A DNA stretch of 64,000 nt from Pseudomonas sp. PD9R (GTDB lineage: Bacteria; Pseudomonadota; Gammaproteobacteria; Pseudomonadales; Pseudomonadaceae): contig NZ_JAHTMR010000018.1 of the NCBI RefSeq assembly GCF_019200975.1, forward strand, positions 1 through 64,000, given 5' to 3'. Position 1 is the stretch's first letter. Each line of letters begins with the position of its first letter. The translations under genes and the position numbers were made by a program. A model generated the notes under the pieces. It was not told where the DNA came from. It ran no database searches and was given only the letters and a program-made list of their open reading frames with translations. This document shows, in pieces, positions 25,846 through 34,649 of the stretch.

Positions 25846-26217
25846 TCACAAAATTGCGGCAGCCTTGGTCAGGAACCAGATGATGATCACCACTAGCAGG
25901 GCCCCGATGCCGACCACAGCACCCAAGTCCTTCCAGGTCTTGCGCTGGTTCTGCACGTCGGCATAGACAGTTAGGGAATGCCAAGCCACACCGAGAAAAG
26001 CGAGCAGGGCGATCAGCAGACCGAGCAGGATGCCGCCGTCGTAGGCGTAGTTTTTGATCGTCTCGATCAACCCGGAACCTTCACCACGTGAAGGAGCCTC
26101 CATGGTGGGGAGCTCGGCGAAAGCCAAGCTTGGACCGAGCACCAACAACAACCCGATTAGACGTTGACTGGCACGATCCCGCAGGTTGTTTTTCAGGGGG
26201 ACAAGGCACTTGAGCAT
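25846..26217 (-). CDS. Pilin-like transfer protein (TIGR03745 family, TraA-like)
   Basis: 123 residues with a signal-type hydrophobic start (LIGLLLVLGPSLAFA), then two membrane helices separated by a basic loop (QNQRKTWKDLG). This is the plan of conjugative pilins. TIGR03745 is the position-equivalent in PFGI-1-type ICEs. It lies between the TIGR03758-like and TraL-like genes. Confidence 0.82.
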   Translation of the reverse strand: MLKCLVPLKNNLRDRASQRLIGLLLVLGPSLAFAELPTMEAPSRGEGSGLIETIKNYAYDGGILLGLLIALLAFLGVAWHSLTVYADVQNQRKTWKDLGAVVGIGALLVVIIIWFLTKAAAIL

Positions 26218-26234
26218 GACGGCGATCTCCAGTG

Positions 26235-26474
26235 TTAGGACAGGGTGAAGAACATCAAAACCAGCAAGGTGAGCAGCACACGCGCGGCGCTGCCGCCGAA
26301 GGCTCCAAAGCGCACACTACCGTTCGCCCAACCCCGGTAAGCCGTCCACATCACCCAGGCACACCAAAGCAAAGCCAGGACGAGAACCAGGGACAACCAC
26401 AGCGTCGAACTGCTCTGTGCCGAGACGCCGGAGGCGTTTTGAAACGCTGAGCTCTGCGCGTCAGTCATACTCAT
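26235..26474 (-). CDS. Small ICE membrane protein (TIGR03758 family)
   Basis: 79 residues with two membrane helices (LWLSLVLVLALLWCAWVMW and VLLTLLVLMFFTLS). Its size and place between the RAQPRD and TIGR03745 genes fit TIGR03758. It starts at ATG 26474, overlapping the RAQPRD stop by 4 nt. Confidence 0.8.
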   Translation of the reverse strand: MSMTDAQSSAFQNASGVSAQSSSTLWLSLVLVLALLWCAWVMWTAYRGWANGSVRFGAFGGSAARVLLTLLVLMFFTLS

Positions 26475-26803
26475 GGCGAAGGCTCCGCAGGCGGAATGTC
26501 GAGGCGGTATTCGCCGACCAATTCAGAGGGGTCGCGCGGTTGGGCGCGAGAGGGGGACAGATAACCCTGCACGCCTTGGCGAATACGTTGGATGTCCTGA
26601 GACAGGCGGGGATAGTCGAAGCGATAGCGATCGCCGGGTTCAGCCGTGCTGGCTCCCTCAGCTCGCGTTGCAAGGCGTTCGATGGTGTCGAGTTGCCGCT
26701 GGATAAGGCTGAGTTGATCCTGCTCATGAGCCGAGGCGGCATAGCTGCTGCCGTGAACGATAGCCAGTGAGAGTAGTAAGCAGCGAAAGACGGTAGTCGG
26801 CAT
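26471..26803 (-). CDS. RAQPRD-family ICE protein
   Basis: 110 residues with a signal peptide, then a helical region and the diagnostic YLSPSRAQPRDPSEL sequence that names this family (TIGR01690). It is periplasmic and its function is unknown. It is the first gene of the small transfer cluster that continues to TraB. Upstream is a 700-nt region of decayed sequence. Confidence 0.9.
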   Translation of the reverse strand: MPTTVFRCLLLSLAIVHGSSYAASAHEQDQLSLIQRQLDTIERLATRAEGASTAEPGDRYRFDYPRLSQDIQRIRQGVQGYLSPSRAQPRDPSELVGEYRLDIPPAEPSP

Positions 26804-27508
26804 GATGCTGTCCCATATGGAGCTGGGAGCAGAATCAAGTCAAAGGTCGAATTGTTCCGTAAGAAACCTGAGGTCTGATGAATCGCTTTTTTTTCTTGGA
26901 AAGGACAGGGAATGTTTACATTACAGCTAATGTGGTCCTTCGATCTTGGGTGGAGAGAGTGGTTGAGGCTCTAGGGAAATCCCAATCTCGATGAGTTTCG
27001 TTGGTGATGGTATCCGTTCCATAAGAATACCCAGCAAGGCTGCCTCGGAGTAGAACGGATGGCCGAAATCCTCGCTGCCGACTCGTTTGTCTGTCACAAA
27101 AAACGGACGTGAAGTGCGCCGGGCACATGCTGAATAATGGCCAAGATAACGCCTTTGTGCCGCTCGCTGGACGGTTACGGATTCCTTTTATCCTGACGGG
27201 TAGTAAGTAGATTTTTGATAGCAAAACCGCCTGCATCGAACACCACAAGAGTTGGTATGGAAGTGATATGGCTATCTCTGACGAACATAAGAGGCTAACG
27301 GCGCTGTAAGCGAACTGGTTCCGCAAAAAGAGTCTTTGGCGTGATTGCCACGGAGCTGACTTGCGATCGACACCACATATAGTGGTCCAGAAGAAGAGAG
27401 CATGCCAGTCCCAAAGATCCACCAGCACAGTTCACACGTACCTACTGGTCCGATCATGCCGGACTACGTTCGCGAGCACTAGGAACAGCTCCATATCCAA
27501 TGGCTTGC
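26804..27508. other. Decayed region between RAQPRD operon and second integrase
   Basis: No intact gene. It contains a probable thioredoxin-fold gene remnant (see 27175-27310) and otherwise mixed frames with stops. The promoter of the RAQPRD operon should lie near 26.8-26.9 kb. Confidence 0.5.
27175..27310 (-). pseudogene. Remnant of a thioredoxin-fold protein
   Basis: One minus-strand frame reads FVRDSHITSIPTLVVFDAGG followed by FAIKNLL and a stop. SIPTLVVFDAGG is the cis-proline strand of thioredoxin-like proteins. No start, CxxC site or full domain is found, so only a fragment survives. The similarity is short and could be chance. Confidence 0.35.
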
Positions 27509-28489
27509 TCATGTTCGACTACCAATGTAAGTCGATAACAGGTCGATACGGCCGAGCCCCAACTCGTAGCTGATTTGCACTCGGGCATCCTGATCTAGGC
27601 GTCGGTCGAGTTGGTAGCAACGGCCACCGTTGATGGGAGCGAGATGATGAGTGATCTGCTCATAGCGTTCGCACGCATAGGCGACCCGAAGTTCGTGGAA
27701 GCCTTTGAGGTTGTGCGAATGGAGGATCTCTCGTGCGGGACGAACGATTTGCCGTTGTAAATCGACATAGCTTTCGTTCGGTGCAAGCAGGTTGCGGCTA
27801 CCGTTGGGCGAAACCTGTTCGGCAAATTTCAGCGCGTCATGAATAGGATCATTTACCGTGATCCAACGAAGCACCGACGCACGTGAACGGCCACCTTGGA
27901 TGCCGTCTCGGATGTTGATTTTGCCGCAGTGTTCGGTCTCATGTTTTAGGCGCGGTAGATCGGCCAAAATGGCCTCGCGCAAGCGCATGCCGGTGGCTCG
28001 CGCCAACTGAACGATAGCCGCCGCGCGCGGCATTTGGTGTTCGCAGAGCACGTCGACGATCCGCTTTACCTGTTCGTGGTCTTGGCCTTGCGGCACCGAG
28101 CGACGAACACTGGTGCGCTGCATTCCCAATGCCATACTCGGACTCGGCACCTTCACAGACTGATCGCCGCGAAGCGCCACCATAGTCCGGTTCACGCTGG
28201 ACAACCGGTTTTGCGCAGTAGCGATGCCGATAGCGCCTTGTTCAACTTGTTGGCGCAGATGCTCTGCGTAGTCCAGCAAGGTCTGCCGATCTATCTGTCG
28301 CGCATTGTTAAATCCGGGCCCATCCTCCGAACGACACCAGCGGACAAACGCCTGCCAGCGATCACTGTGCGCCTTGACCGTGGCGTAATGTCCGCCGCCA
28401 AAAAAATCACGCAATGCTTTCGGTCCGGCATAACTCAGTTGTCGGCCATAGCCAAAATTGCGCCCGTCTCTTCTACCAACCAATGCCAT
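27509..28489 (-). CDS. Second tyrosine recombinase (integrase domain protein)
   Basis: 326 residues from MALVGRRDGRNFGYGRQLSY; GGAG lies 8 nt before the ATG. An N-terminal SAM-like DNA-binding region is followed by a catalytic part with LARATGMRLREAI (active-site Arg), FHELRVAYACERY (H-x-x-R box) and SYELGLGRIDLLSTYIGS (final Tyr). The second-last His/Trp position appears altered (ELGLGR). It lies inside the transfer region between the RAQPRD group and the DUF4400 gene, next to decayed sequence. It may be a resident ICE recombinase or a passenger that entered the element. Confidence 0.75.
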   Translation of the reverse strand: MALVGRRDGRNFGYGRQLSYAGPKALRDFFGGGHYATVKAHSDRWQAFVRWCRSEDGPGFNNARQIDRQTLLDYAEHLRQQVEQGAIGIATAQNRLSSVNRTMVALRGDQSVKVPSPSMALGMQRTSVRRSVPQGQDHEQVKRIVDVLCEHQMPRAAAIVQLARATGMRLREAILADLPRLKHETEHCGKINIRDGIQGGRSRASVLRWITVNDPIHDALKFAEQVSPNGSRNLLAPNESYVDLQRQIVRPAREILHSHNLKGFHELRVAYACERYEQITHHLAPINGGRCYQLDRRLDQDARVQISYELGLGRIDLLSTYIGSRT

Positions 28490-28627
28490 GATCAAACTCC
28501 TCTCGAAGCCAAACACCTGTGAGGGTTGTCCACTAACGCGGGACAGGCGGTTCCTTACAACCGGGAGCTTGGGAATCTCATTAGCTGGCCTCCTGAACAC
28601 TTCCGCAGATAAGCATTCGTGTCGCAC

Positions 28628-29359
28628 TCAGAGATATTTTTTGAATGTCGCTGCTGTGATGGCCATGGCCACCCCGAGCATCACGGCGCAAGGCACAAAA
28701 ACAACCATGGGATTGAGCGAAAAGGGCAGAGACAGGTAAAGCATCCAGGGCACGATCAGCAGTGGTATCACTGCGCGCTTGGCGCGGTGATAGACAAAAC
28801 TGCTTTCTCGCCCGGCTCCAAACTTACGCAGGTCGCGGCGCATTAGGCCATCGATGAAACCGGTGAACATGGCCAGCAGAAACAGGGGAGTCGCCAAGGC
28901 CAAAATGGTCAGGCGCACCACAAAGGTGAAGCTGACATACACCGCCGCCAGCACAAAGTCCTCAATACTCACATACAGTTGATTGATCCAGCCCCAGAAA
29001 CCCTTGCCCTGGCTCGACACCCGCGCCTGCTGTGCAAAGTCCGCAAAACCTGTCTCGACCAACAACCATTGGTTGAGGACGTCCAGCAACTGGACAATCG
29101 TTCGCCCAGGCTGGTGGATGATGAGTGAAACTTTGAAGTGCTCGCTGAGCCATCCCAATTCGCTATTCAACATGGCCTGGCTGTGTCGCCAACCCTGATC
29201 GCCCCAGAACAGTAGTAGTCCGACGAACTCGATGAGGATCGAGAACAACAACGAGGCCATCAGCAATCCGATGATGCGCAGGACCAAGCTGATCGTCGAG
29301 ATGATCAACCCAGGGCGCTGGATCGGTTGTGGCGGCGTGTTCTGGGCGGAAGTCGCCAT
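28628..29359 (-). CDS. DUF4400 membrane protein (TIGR03747 family)
   Basis: 243 residues with about four membrane helices: LRIIGLLMASLLFSILIEFV near the N-terminus, the region around VYVSFTFVVRLTILALATPL, and a C-terminal pair. GLMRRDLRKFGAGRESSFVYHRAKR is the conserved cytoplasmic segment of this ICE family. It is encoded directly downstream of traD and probably works with the coupling protein. Confidence 0.85.
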   Translation of the reverse strand: MATSAQNTPPQPIQRPGLIISTISLVLRIIGLLMASLLFSILIEFVGLLLFWGDQGWRHSQAMLNSELGWLSEHFKVSLIIHQPGRTIVQLLDVLNQWLLVETGFADFAQQARVSSQGKGFWGWINQLYVSIEDFVLAAVYVSFTFVVRLTILALATPLFLLAMFTGFIDGLMRRDLRKFGAGRESSFVYHRAKRAVIPLLIVPWMLYLSLPFSLNPMVVFVPCAVMLGVAMAITAATFKKYL

Positions 29360-29449
29360 CGTTCACTCCATTGCGCGTTGCAGCGTTGATGTGGGCACTA
29401 CGTCTTCTGGATCGTTTTCTGCTGAATCGAAATCTGTGGTGGGGTAGGG

Positions 29450-31567
29450 CTACCCCACCTGATCCAGATTGAAGTTGGTAGTTGGGCCGCCGCCGCTTGC
29501 GCTCCACCACTGCCCCGCCTGCGCGTTGTAGGCCGCCCGCATCCGTTGAGTGAGTTCCTGCAGGTCCTTGGGCATGGCGTCGTCGTTGGAGGGTTTAGGT
29601 AAAGGCATGCGGACTTTCCAGAGCTGCCCACCGGTCTGGAAGGAGAACATTTGCCCCTTGGGCAGACTGACGATATGCGCTGGCTCGATCAACGGCACGC
29701 TGGTACTGCTAACGCGGTCTTGGGAAGACGAAGTGAAGTCTGTGTTGGCCTCAGGGTCGGAGGTGTCGGTGGCGCCGGAGACCAGGGTCTTGGTCAGCAC
29801 GTTAACCTTGGGCAACTGCTGGGTGAGCAGTTCAGCAGTAGCGGTCTCTCGTACCCGCAGCATCTGCAAGGTGTTGAAGTTACCGATTACCTGGCCGGCC
29901 TTGGCGCGGTTGCCGATTCGCGCTTCGATATCGCTGAGGGTCTGGGTGTAGGCCGTCACCTGAATACCGGCACCACCGCCCTTGTTGATCAGCGGGATGA
30001 ACTCATCGCCCATCAACTCGTTGAACTCATCGGCGTGGAGGTTGATCGGCAACTTGTCACTGTTGTTACCCGATTGGGGCAGGCCATGGTCGATGCCGTG
30101 TTTGTAGATGTGTCCGGCGACCGAGACCAAGTCGGCGAACATGGAGTTGCCCACAGCGGCGGCCACCTCGGCGTCGGTCAGTGCATCCAGACCGACGTAG
30201 ACGATGCCGCGTTTTCGGATGATCTGCATCCAGTCGAAGATTGGTCGCGGGTCATCTAGGTCGGTGTAGTTTGGGGCCAGCAGTTGGGCGGTCTTACCGG
30301 TGGTGAGTTTCTCCAGCAGCGGTAGCAGCGAGGCAACGATTTTGTCGAAGTAAGTACGGTCGTAGCGTACCGCCGAACGCAGTCCGTCCAGTACCGGATC
30401 AAATACCCGCTTCACCGCCAGGTACTGCTCGATGGCCACCACACGTTTTTCGCGTCCCACCATATGCCGGGGGATGTTCTTCTCGGTGAGCTTGCCTTCA
30501 AGCTGGACGATCACTTCCCATGCTTTCTGATCGGTCTTGGCGAAAAACTGCTGGGCGTATTCGATGAACAGTGCGTCGATGTTGACCACATGCCGTTGGA
30601 TCTGCAGGTAGTCCGGACGTCGGCCCAACTCGATCAGGGCGCGGGCGATGATGTTGACGAAACGCCAGGCAAACTCGCGAAAGGCCGCGGAGTTACCTTC
30701 GCCGCTGAGCTGCCCGGCGATGCGTGACGCCACTTCCGAGATACGCCCGAAGCGTCCCACTGCATTGTATCGAGCGGAGATCTCCGGCCAGCCCAGATGG
30801 AAAACATAAAACTCCTTATCCCGACCGGCCCGCTTGGCTTCAACGTACATCCGTTTGAGCAGGTCGGCATCGCCCTTCGGATCGAAGACGATCACCACCT
30901 CATGTTCGACGCGGTGAATGTCCTGAGTGATGTAAACCTCGGCGAGCCGGGTCTTGCCAACACGGGTCGTGCCCAGCACCAGGGTATGTCCGACCCGTTC
31001 GCCCAGCGGCAGACTGACTTCCGTTTCGTCGGGCTCGACCCCATGCAACAGCGGCGAGCCACCGACTGGGGGCAAAGGGCGCAACGGATTGAAGGCACTG
31101 TCCCAGGCGGTGACACGCGCCAATGTAGAGAGCGGAAACGGTGCATGTTCCAGGCGGCGTTCGAGTCCACGGGCCAAGCGGTAACAGGTCGGTTGGTCGA
31201 CATAGTGGGCGACCGCCGGATCCTGGGCTTCGACCAAGCGCTGGGTGTGCAGGCGGGTCCAGCGAAAGCCGCGGCCCATGAACAGACGCTTGCGGCTGAC
31301 CGGAATCTGCCGACTGGTCAGATCGTAGCGGGGCAGCCGACGGATATTGCGTCGATAACGAAGCACCTCCCAGGCTTGTCTCAGCCGGATAAGGCCGAAC
31401 AGGGCATAGGCCAGCGCCGCAACCAGCCCGATCTCGGGTGATAGCGCCACAGCCCAGGGGGAGTACACGCACAACACTGCGGCAGCGACGCAGATCGCTA
31501 CCGTGTACAGCTCCACCGCTGGCCGGAGCTTGGATTCCATCGCATGCTCGGCCATGACCTGACTCAC
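29450..31567 (-). CDS. traD: Type IV coupling protein TraD (TIGR03743 family)
   Basis: 705 residues. Two N-terminal membrane helices are followed by a P-loop, LVLGTTRVGKTRLAEVYIT, and a Walker B-type stretch (VIVFDPKGDADLLKRMY). NLHADEFNELMGDEFIPLIN and GIQVTAYTQTLSDIEARIGN are typical of SXT-type TraD. The hexameric ATPase brings the relaxase-bound DNA to the secretion channel. The start overlaps the stop of the TIGR03765-like gene (ATGA). Confidence 0.93.
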   Translation of the reverse strand: MSQVMAEHAMESKLRPAVELYTVAICVAAAVLCVYSPWAVALSPEIGLVAALAYALFGLIRLRQAWEVLRYRRNIRRLPRYDLTSRQIPVSRKRLFMGRGFRWTRLHTQRLVEAQDPAVAHYVDQPTCYRLARGLERRLEHAPFPLSTLARVTAWDSAFNPLRPLPPVGGSPLLHGVEPDETEVSLPLGERVGHTLVLGTTRVGKTRLAEVYITQDIHRVEHEVVIVFDPKGDADLLKRMYVEAKRAGRDKEFYVFHLGWPEISARYNAVGRFGRISEVASRIAGQLSGEGNSAAFREFAWRFVNIIARALIELGRRPDYLQIQRHVVNIDALFIEYAQQFFAKTDQKAWEVIVQLEGKLTEKNIPRHMVGREKRVVAIEQYLAVKRVFDPVLDGLRSAVRYDRTYFDKIVASLLPLLEKLTTGKTAQLLAPNYTDLDDPRPIFDWMQIIRKRGIVYVGLDALTDAEVAAAVGNSMFADLVSVAGHIYKHGIDHGLPQSGNNSDKLPINLHADEFNELMGDEFIPLINKGGGAGIQVTAYTQTLSDIEARIGNRAKAGQVIGNFNTLQMLRVRETATAELLTQQLPKVNVLTKTLVSGATDTSDPEANTDFTSSSQDRVSSTSVPLIEPAHIVSLPKGQMFSFQTGGQLWKVRMPLPKPSNDDAMPKDLQELTQRMRAAYNAQAGQWWSASGGGPTTNFNLDQVG

Positions 31568-32076
31568 TGTTCCAATGAGGTGGCGGTGATCAAGACGGGG
31601 TAGTGCTCAATCTGCAGGCGGGTGGCGATGTCGTTACCGTTGACCGGCAGGATGGTGATGCCCGGAGCGGCTGCTCGAATCCGGGCCAGGACTTCATTAT
31701 CGGCCACTTCGACGGCCAGGCCGGCTGCACCCAGTTCCTGCAGTTCAGCCGCGCGTTGACGCAGCCAAGTCAGCGACTGGGGATCGCCGCCCACCAGAAA
31801 GAAGGGTTGCAGGCCGGGCATTTTCAGAGAGCGAGGCTTGACCGGGCCTGGGCTCAACCGGGAACTACTAATCGGCAGTATCCAGGCCACATCGGCAAAG
31901 GTGGACAGGTCCGCATGCACGGGCCGATCAGCCTGAACTCTGTTATTTATCGGCACGCCCATGGCTGGAAAATCGGGTTGGGTGAAGTCGCTAGGCTGAT
32001 CCCCGGCTACGGTCAGTTCCGGGTGGGCGAAAGGTGCCAAGAGCAGGATGAAACAGGTAAGGGATATTCGCTTCAT
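31564..32076 (-). CDS. ICE protein of PFL_4695/TIGR03765 family
   Basis: 170 residues from MKRISLTCFILLLAPFAHPE, a signal peptide, followed by a domain with GLQPFFLVGGDPQSLTWLRQ and HYPVLITATSLEQ at the end. It resembles the TrbC/thioredoxin-like accessory proteins of these elements. It overlaps the lytic transglycosylase stop by 4 nt. The longer upstream frame is not used because the signal peptide begins here. Confidence 0.82.
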   Translation of the reverse strand: MKRISLTCFILLLAPFAHPELTVAGDQPSDFTQPDFPAMGVPINNRVQADRPVHADLSTFADVAWILPISSSRLSPGPVKPRSLKMPGLQPFFLVGGDPQSLTWLRQRAAELQELGAAGLAVEVADNEVLARIRAAAPGITILPVNGNDIATRLQIEHYPVLITATSLEQ

Positions 32077-32621
32077 GGTGGTGTGCCTTGTTCGAAGGAA
32101 ACCAGCAGTCGTTCGAGTTGTCGGGAAAAGCCGGCGCGGTAACGCGCCGCCGGAGTTCCTCCTGCCGGGCGGTGATAGCGTCCGGCCGCTGACATCCAAT
32201 CACCGGTGGCGGCGTGATGCTCCTGTAGCAGCGCGGCGGTGACGGCGAGATTTCGGTCGGGGTCGAGGGCTTCACAGGGGCTGGAAAAACGTTGTCCGTG
32301 GTAGCCCAGGTTGGTTTGCCCCAGTCCGGCATCGACCCGCTTGGCGTCATGTTGGGCAAGCGCCTGAAGCAAGGCGTGACAGGCGGCCTGGCGAGTGGCG
32401 AAGCGGTAGGGTGTTCCGGCGATGTTCAAGGTCCACGGCCAGGGCAGCAGTCGGCCACGGACGCGGATACCACTCTCCTGCAGCGCAATCGCGAACAGCA
32501 CCGTAGAAGGGATGCCGGCGTCATGCGCCGCCAGTTGATAGGCCGGAGGCGGAAGTTCGTCAGCCTGGACGGCGAGCACCGTCAGCATGAGCGCAATACC
32601 ACTCAGTCGAGGCGTTGCCAT
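32073..32621 (-). CDS. Lytic transglycosylase (SLT-type)
   Basis: 182 residues with a short signal sequence. The catalytic Glu is in TVLFAIALQESGIRVRG, and MDVAGLGQTNLGYH-like sequence (DAGLGQTNLGYHGQRF) forms the second motif, as in VirB1-type enzymes. It cuts peptidoglycan locally to make room for the conjugation channel. It overlaps the TIGR03759 gene by 19 nt. Confidence 0.87.
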   Translation of the reverse strand: MATPRLSGIALMLTVLAVQADELPPPAYQLAAHDAGIPSTVLFAIALQESGIRVRGRLLPWPWTLNIAGTPYRFATRQAACHALLQALAQHDAKRVDAGLGQTNLGYHGQRFSSPCEALDPDRNLAVTAALLQEHHAATGDWMSAAGRYHRPAGGTPAARYRAGFSRQLERLLVSFEQGTPP

Positions 32622-33328
32622 TGTCCGTTCACCTGTTGAAATGTGGCGGGCAATGGCCCCGGAGCACCCAGGCTGAACCAGCGACCACGGTCATGGTTCA
32701 GGGTGATCTGCCGGCGTTGAACCTTGGCCGGATCGATGTCCGCTTGCCGAGCCCAGCTACGGACGCGTTCATCCTCGCCTTGGCTGCCCACCAGGTAGAT
32801 ATCGAACGTTGTGTCACTGTTTTGCAAACGTTGTGCTTCAGCGGTGCATGCAGGGCAGTGGTCCTCCACAAACAGGGCTGGGCGCGGCGCGACCGATGAG
32901 CTGGTAGGGGACGAAGATGCCATGCCTTGGATCGGCAGCAGCCCGGGAAACAGCTTGGTCCAGGCCGCGGTGTAAGCGTTTTGGTAGGCCAATTCACGCT
33001 CGGCGCGTTTGGCTTCCAGTGCTACCTGTAATTCGGCATAGCGCTGGCGTTCTTGGTCGGTCTGCGCCTCAACCCCGAGTGCGGTCAACGGATCGAGGTT
33101 CGGGCTCCAGAAACCGCGCGGGCCTGTTTGGATCTGTTCGAAGTGCGTCCATTCCTGCTCCGTCAGCCCCCAGCTCGCCGCCTGTTCAGAGTCAGAGCGC
33201 CCCAGCGGAGCAGACTGCGTGTCCTGGGTCCGTGACTGTGTCGTGACGGGGTTGCCCATCGCAGCGCCCATGGCCAGTAACGAAGCGAGACAGACAACGG
33301 TGGGCAGTAGCGCTCTGTTCATGATCAC
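32603..33328 (-). CDS. ICE protein of PFL_4693/TIGR03759 family
   Basis: 241 residues with a signal peptide. The diagnostic core is WGLTEQEWTHFEQIQTGPRG then FWSPNLDPLTALGVEA, with a C-terminal ALFVEDHCPACTAEAQRL carrying a CxxC redox-type motif. This is the TIGR03759 pattern. It is probably periplasmic and helps disulfide handling in the transfer apparatus. The start may be this Met or the one two codons later. Confidence 0.87.
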   Translation of the reverse strand: MIMNRALLPTVVCLASLLAMGAAMGNPVTTQSRTQDTQSAPLGRSDSEQAASWGLTEQEWTHFEQIQTGPRGFWSPNLDPLTALGVEAQTDQERQRYAELQVALEAKRAERELAYQNAYTAAWTKLFPGLLPIQGMASSSPTSSSVAPRPALFVEDHCPACTAEAQRLQNSDTTFDIYLVGSQGEDERVRSWARQADIDPAKVQRRQITLNHDRGRWFSLGAPGPLPATFQQVNGQWQRLD

Positions 33329-33332
33329 TTTC

Positions 33333-34004
33333 TCAATGGAGGAGCACGGTCTGATCTGGCTGAGCGGCCACCGCGAAGATGGCTGAGTTCGGCTCCAATA
33401 TTTTCAGGCGCCAAGCCCCTTGCTGCTCACCGCTATGTAGCAGCCGGACATCCGTGAGAGAGCGACTGTCATGAGGTGCGACCGCCAGAAAGCGCTCACC
33501 CCCGCGGGACTCGACACTCAACACCGAGAACGGTGGCGAGAGCGGGGTGGGTTTGGGGCGAGCGGTCTTTTTCGGTTTGGTCGCAGAAGGCGTCGGCGGT
33601 GGAGGGTATGGCTTTGTCCTGAGGTCCAGGAGCTGCTGCTCGACCTGTTCAAGGCGTGCGCGCAGCGCTGTCAGATCTGCCACGGTGGCGCGGGCTGCCA
33701 GACCATCGCGCAGCTCCTGTATTTCTTGCGCCCACTGATCCAGCATCGGATCGAGGGTATTGGCCTGTTGCTCACCAGTATCGACCATCTGCTTCAGGTC
33801 TTTCAGCGCGTACTGCAGCTTCTCCTGGGCGTCCTTGAGGGCGCTTGAATCATGTTGCAGGGTGTCCAGGGTTTGTCGGTATTGCGTGTCCGTGCTCTGC
33901 AGTTCTGCCATGCGCTGGTACTGGTTATACAAACCACCGCTCAGCCCGGCGACCGCCAGGCAAAGTAAGCCGACAATGAGGGTTTGAAACGTTGAGGCTT
34001 TCAT
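33333..34004 (-). CDS. ICE membrane-anchored coiled-coil protein
   Basis: 223 residues: one N-terminal membrane helix (LIVGLLCLAVAGLSGGLY), a long coiled coil (about 30-130), a Pro/Lys-rich linker and a small C-terminal beta-rich domain. I do not recognise a named family. The plan resembles PilO/PilP-like accessory proteins and it sits next to PilL, to which it is coupled by a 4-nt overlap. Confidence 0.7.
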   Translation of the reverse strand: MKASTFQTLIVGLLCLAVAGLSGGLYNQYQRMAELQSTDTQYRQTLDTLQHDSSALKDAQEKLQYALKDLKQMVDTGEQQANTLDPMLDQWAQEIQELRDGLAARATVADLTALRARLEQVEQQLLDLRTKPYPPPPTPSATKPKKTARPKPTPLSPPFSVLSVESRGGERFLAVAPHDSRSLTDVRLLHSGEQQGAWRLKILEPNSAIFAVAAQPDQTVLLH

Positions 34005-34543
34005 GGCCGCGCCTCCAATTGATGGGGCAAGACGGTTGCGATCAGCGCGACACCGGCATCCGTTTTCTGCTGTTCGAAGCAGACCGAACGGCTGACTTCA
34101 TCGGTCGTGAGTTGCCAGGCGGGGCCAGCCAGCACTTGTAGCGCGCTGTGCAAAGGGATTGGACCAAGCCGGTAATGGGCTGCAGGCAGAGGCCGGGTAA
34201 ACAGCACCTTCACCGACGCAGTAACTGGGCAAAGCGCATAACCAGAGCGCAGCAGCACGTACTGCAACGCATCCTGCACCGAGGGGTTCAGGCTAGACGG
34301 GATGTTCACTTCAATGATTTGGGCAAGAAGATCGCTTTGTTCCGTGGTGGGCTCGGTGCTGACCAGCGTGTAGCGGCCATAACGAAGCTCTGCCGGATGG
34401 CTTTCTTCGGCTATGCCCCTCGAGTGCTGGGCCCGATTGGAGCCACTGTCGATCTCTGGATTGGTCGGCAAAGGGTTGGGGATTTGCGCGGTGCAGGCGC
34501 TCAACAAACCCAGCAGGCAGACAGGCGTGAAAAAACGCTCCAT
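34001..34543 (-). CDS. PilL N-terminal-like lipoprotein (TIGR03748 family)
   Basis: 180 residues. The signal peptide ends in the lipobox LLSACTAQ. The domain RYGRYTLVSTEPTTEQSDLL, PSVQDALQYVLLRSGYALCP and HSALQVLAGPAWQL is the PilL-N signature of ICE type IV pili or mating pair proteins. It is the first gene of the pilL to TraD/DUF4400 group. The ATG follows a strong inverted repeat at 34552-34587. Confidence 0.85.
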   Translation of the reverse strand: MERFFTPVCLLGLLSACTAQIPNPLPTNPEIDSGSNRAQHSRGIAEESHPAELRYGRYTLVSTEPTTEQSDLLAQIIEVNIPSSLNPSVQDALQYVLLRSGYALCPVTASVKVLFTRPLPAAHYRLGPIPLHSALQVLAGPAWQLTTDEVSRSVCFEQQKTDAGVALIATVLPHQLEARP

Positions 34544-34551
34544 GGAAGAAA

Positions 34552-34587
34552 CCTCATGTCAGATTCAGTGCAGAACCTGACATGAGG
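34552..34587 (-). terminator. 11-bp inverted repeat upstream of pilL-like gene
   Basis: CCTCATGTCAG and CTGACATGAGG are separated by 14 nt, with TTTCTTCC after it on the minus strand. It lies 8 nt before the PilL ATG and 62 nt after the gene at 34650, so it may be a weak terminator of that gene, an attenuator or an RBS-masking hairpin. Confidence 0.6.
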
Positions 34588-34649
34588 TGAAGGAGCGATT
34601 CAGTGAGAAAGTTGATTCAAGGTGGGTCGTGTTAACGCTGAACACGTTG

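Noticed and set aside
26916..27428. Long minus-strand frame of 170 residues between RAQPRD and the second integrase
   Set aside because: No domain-like pattern. The only recognisable motif (SIPTLVVFDAGG) is in a different frame, so this frame is probably chance.
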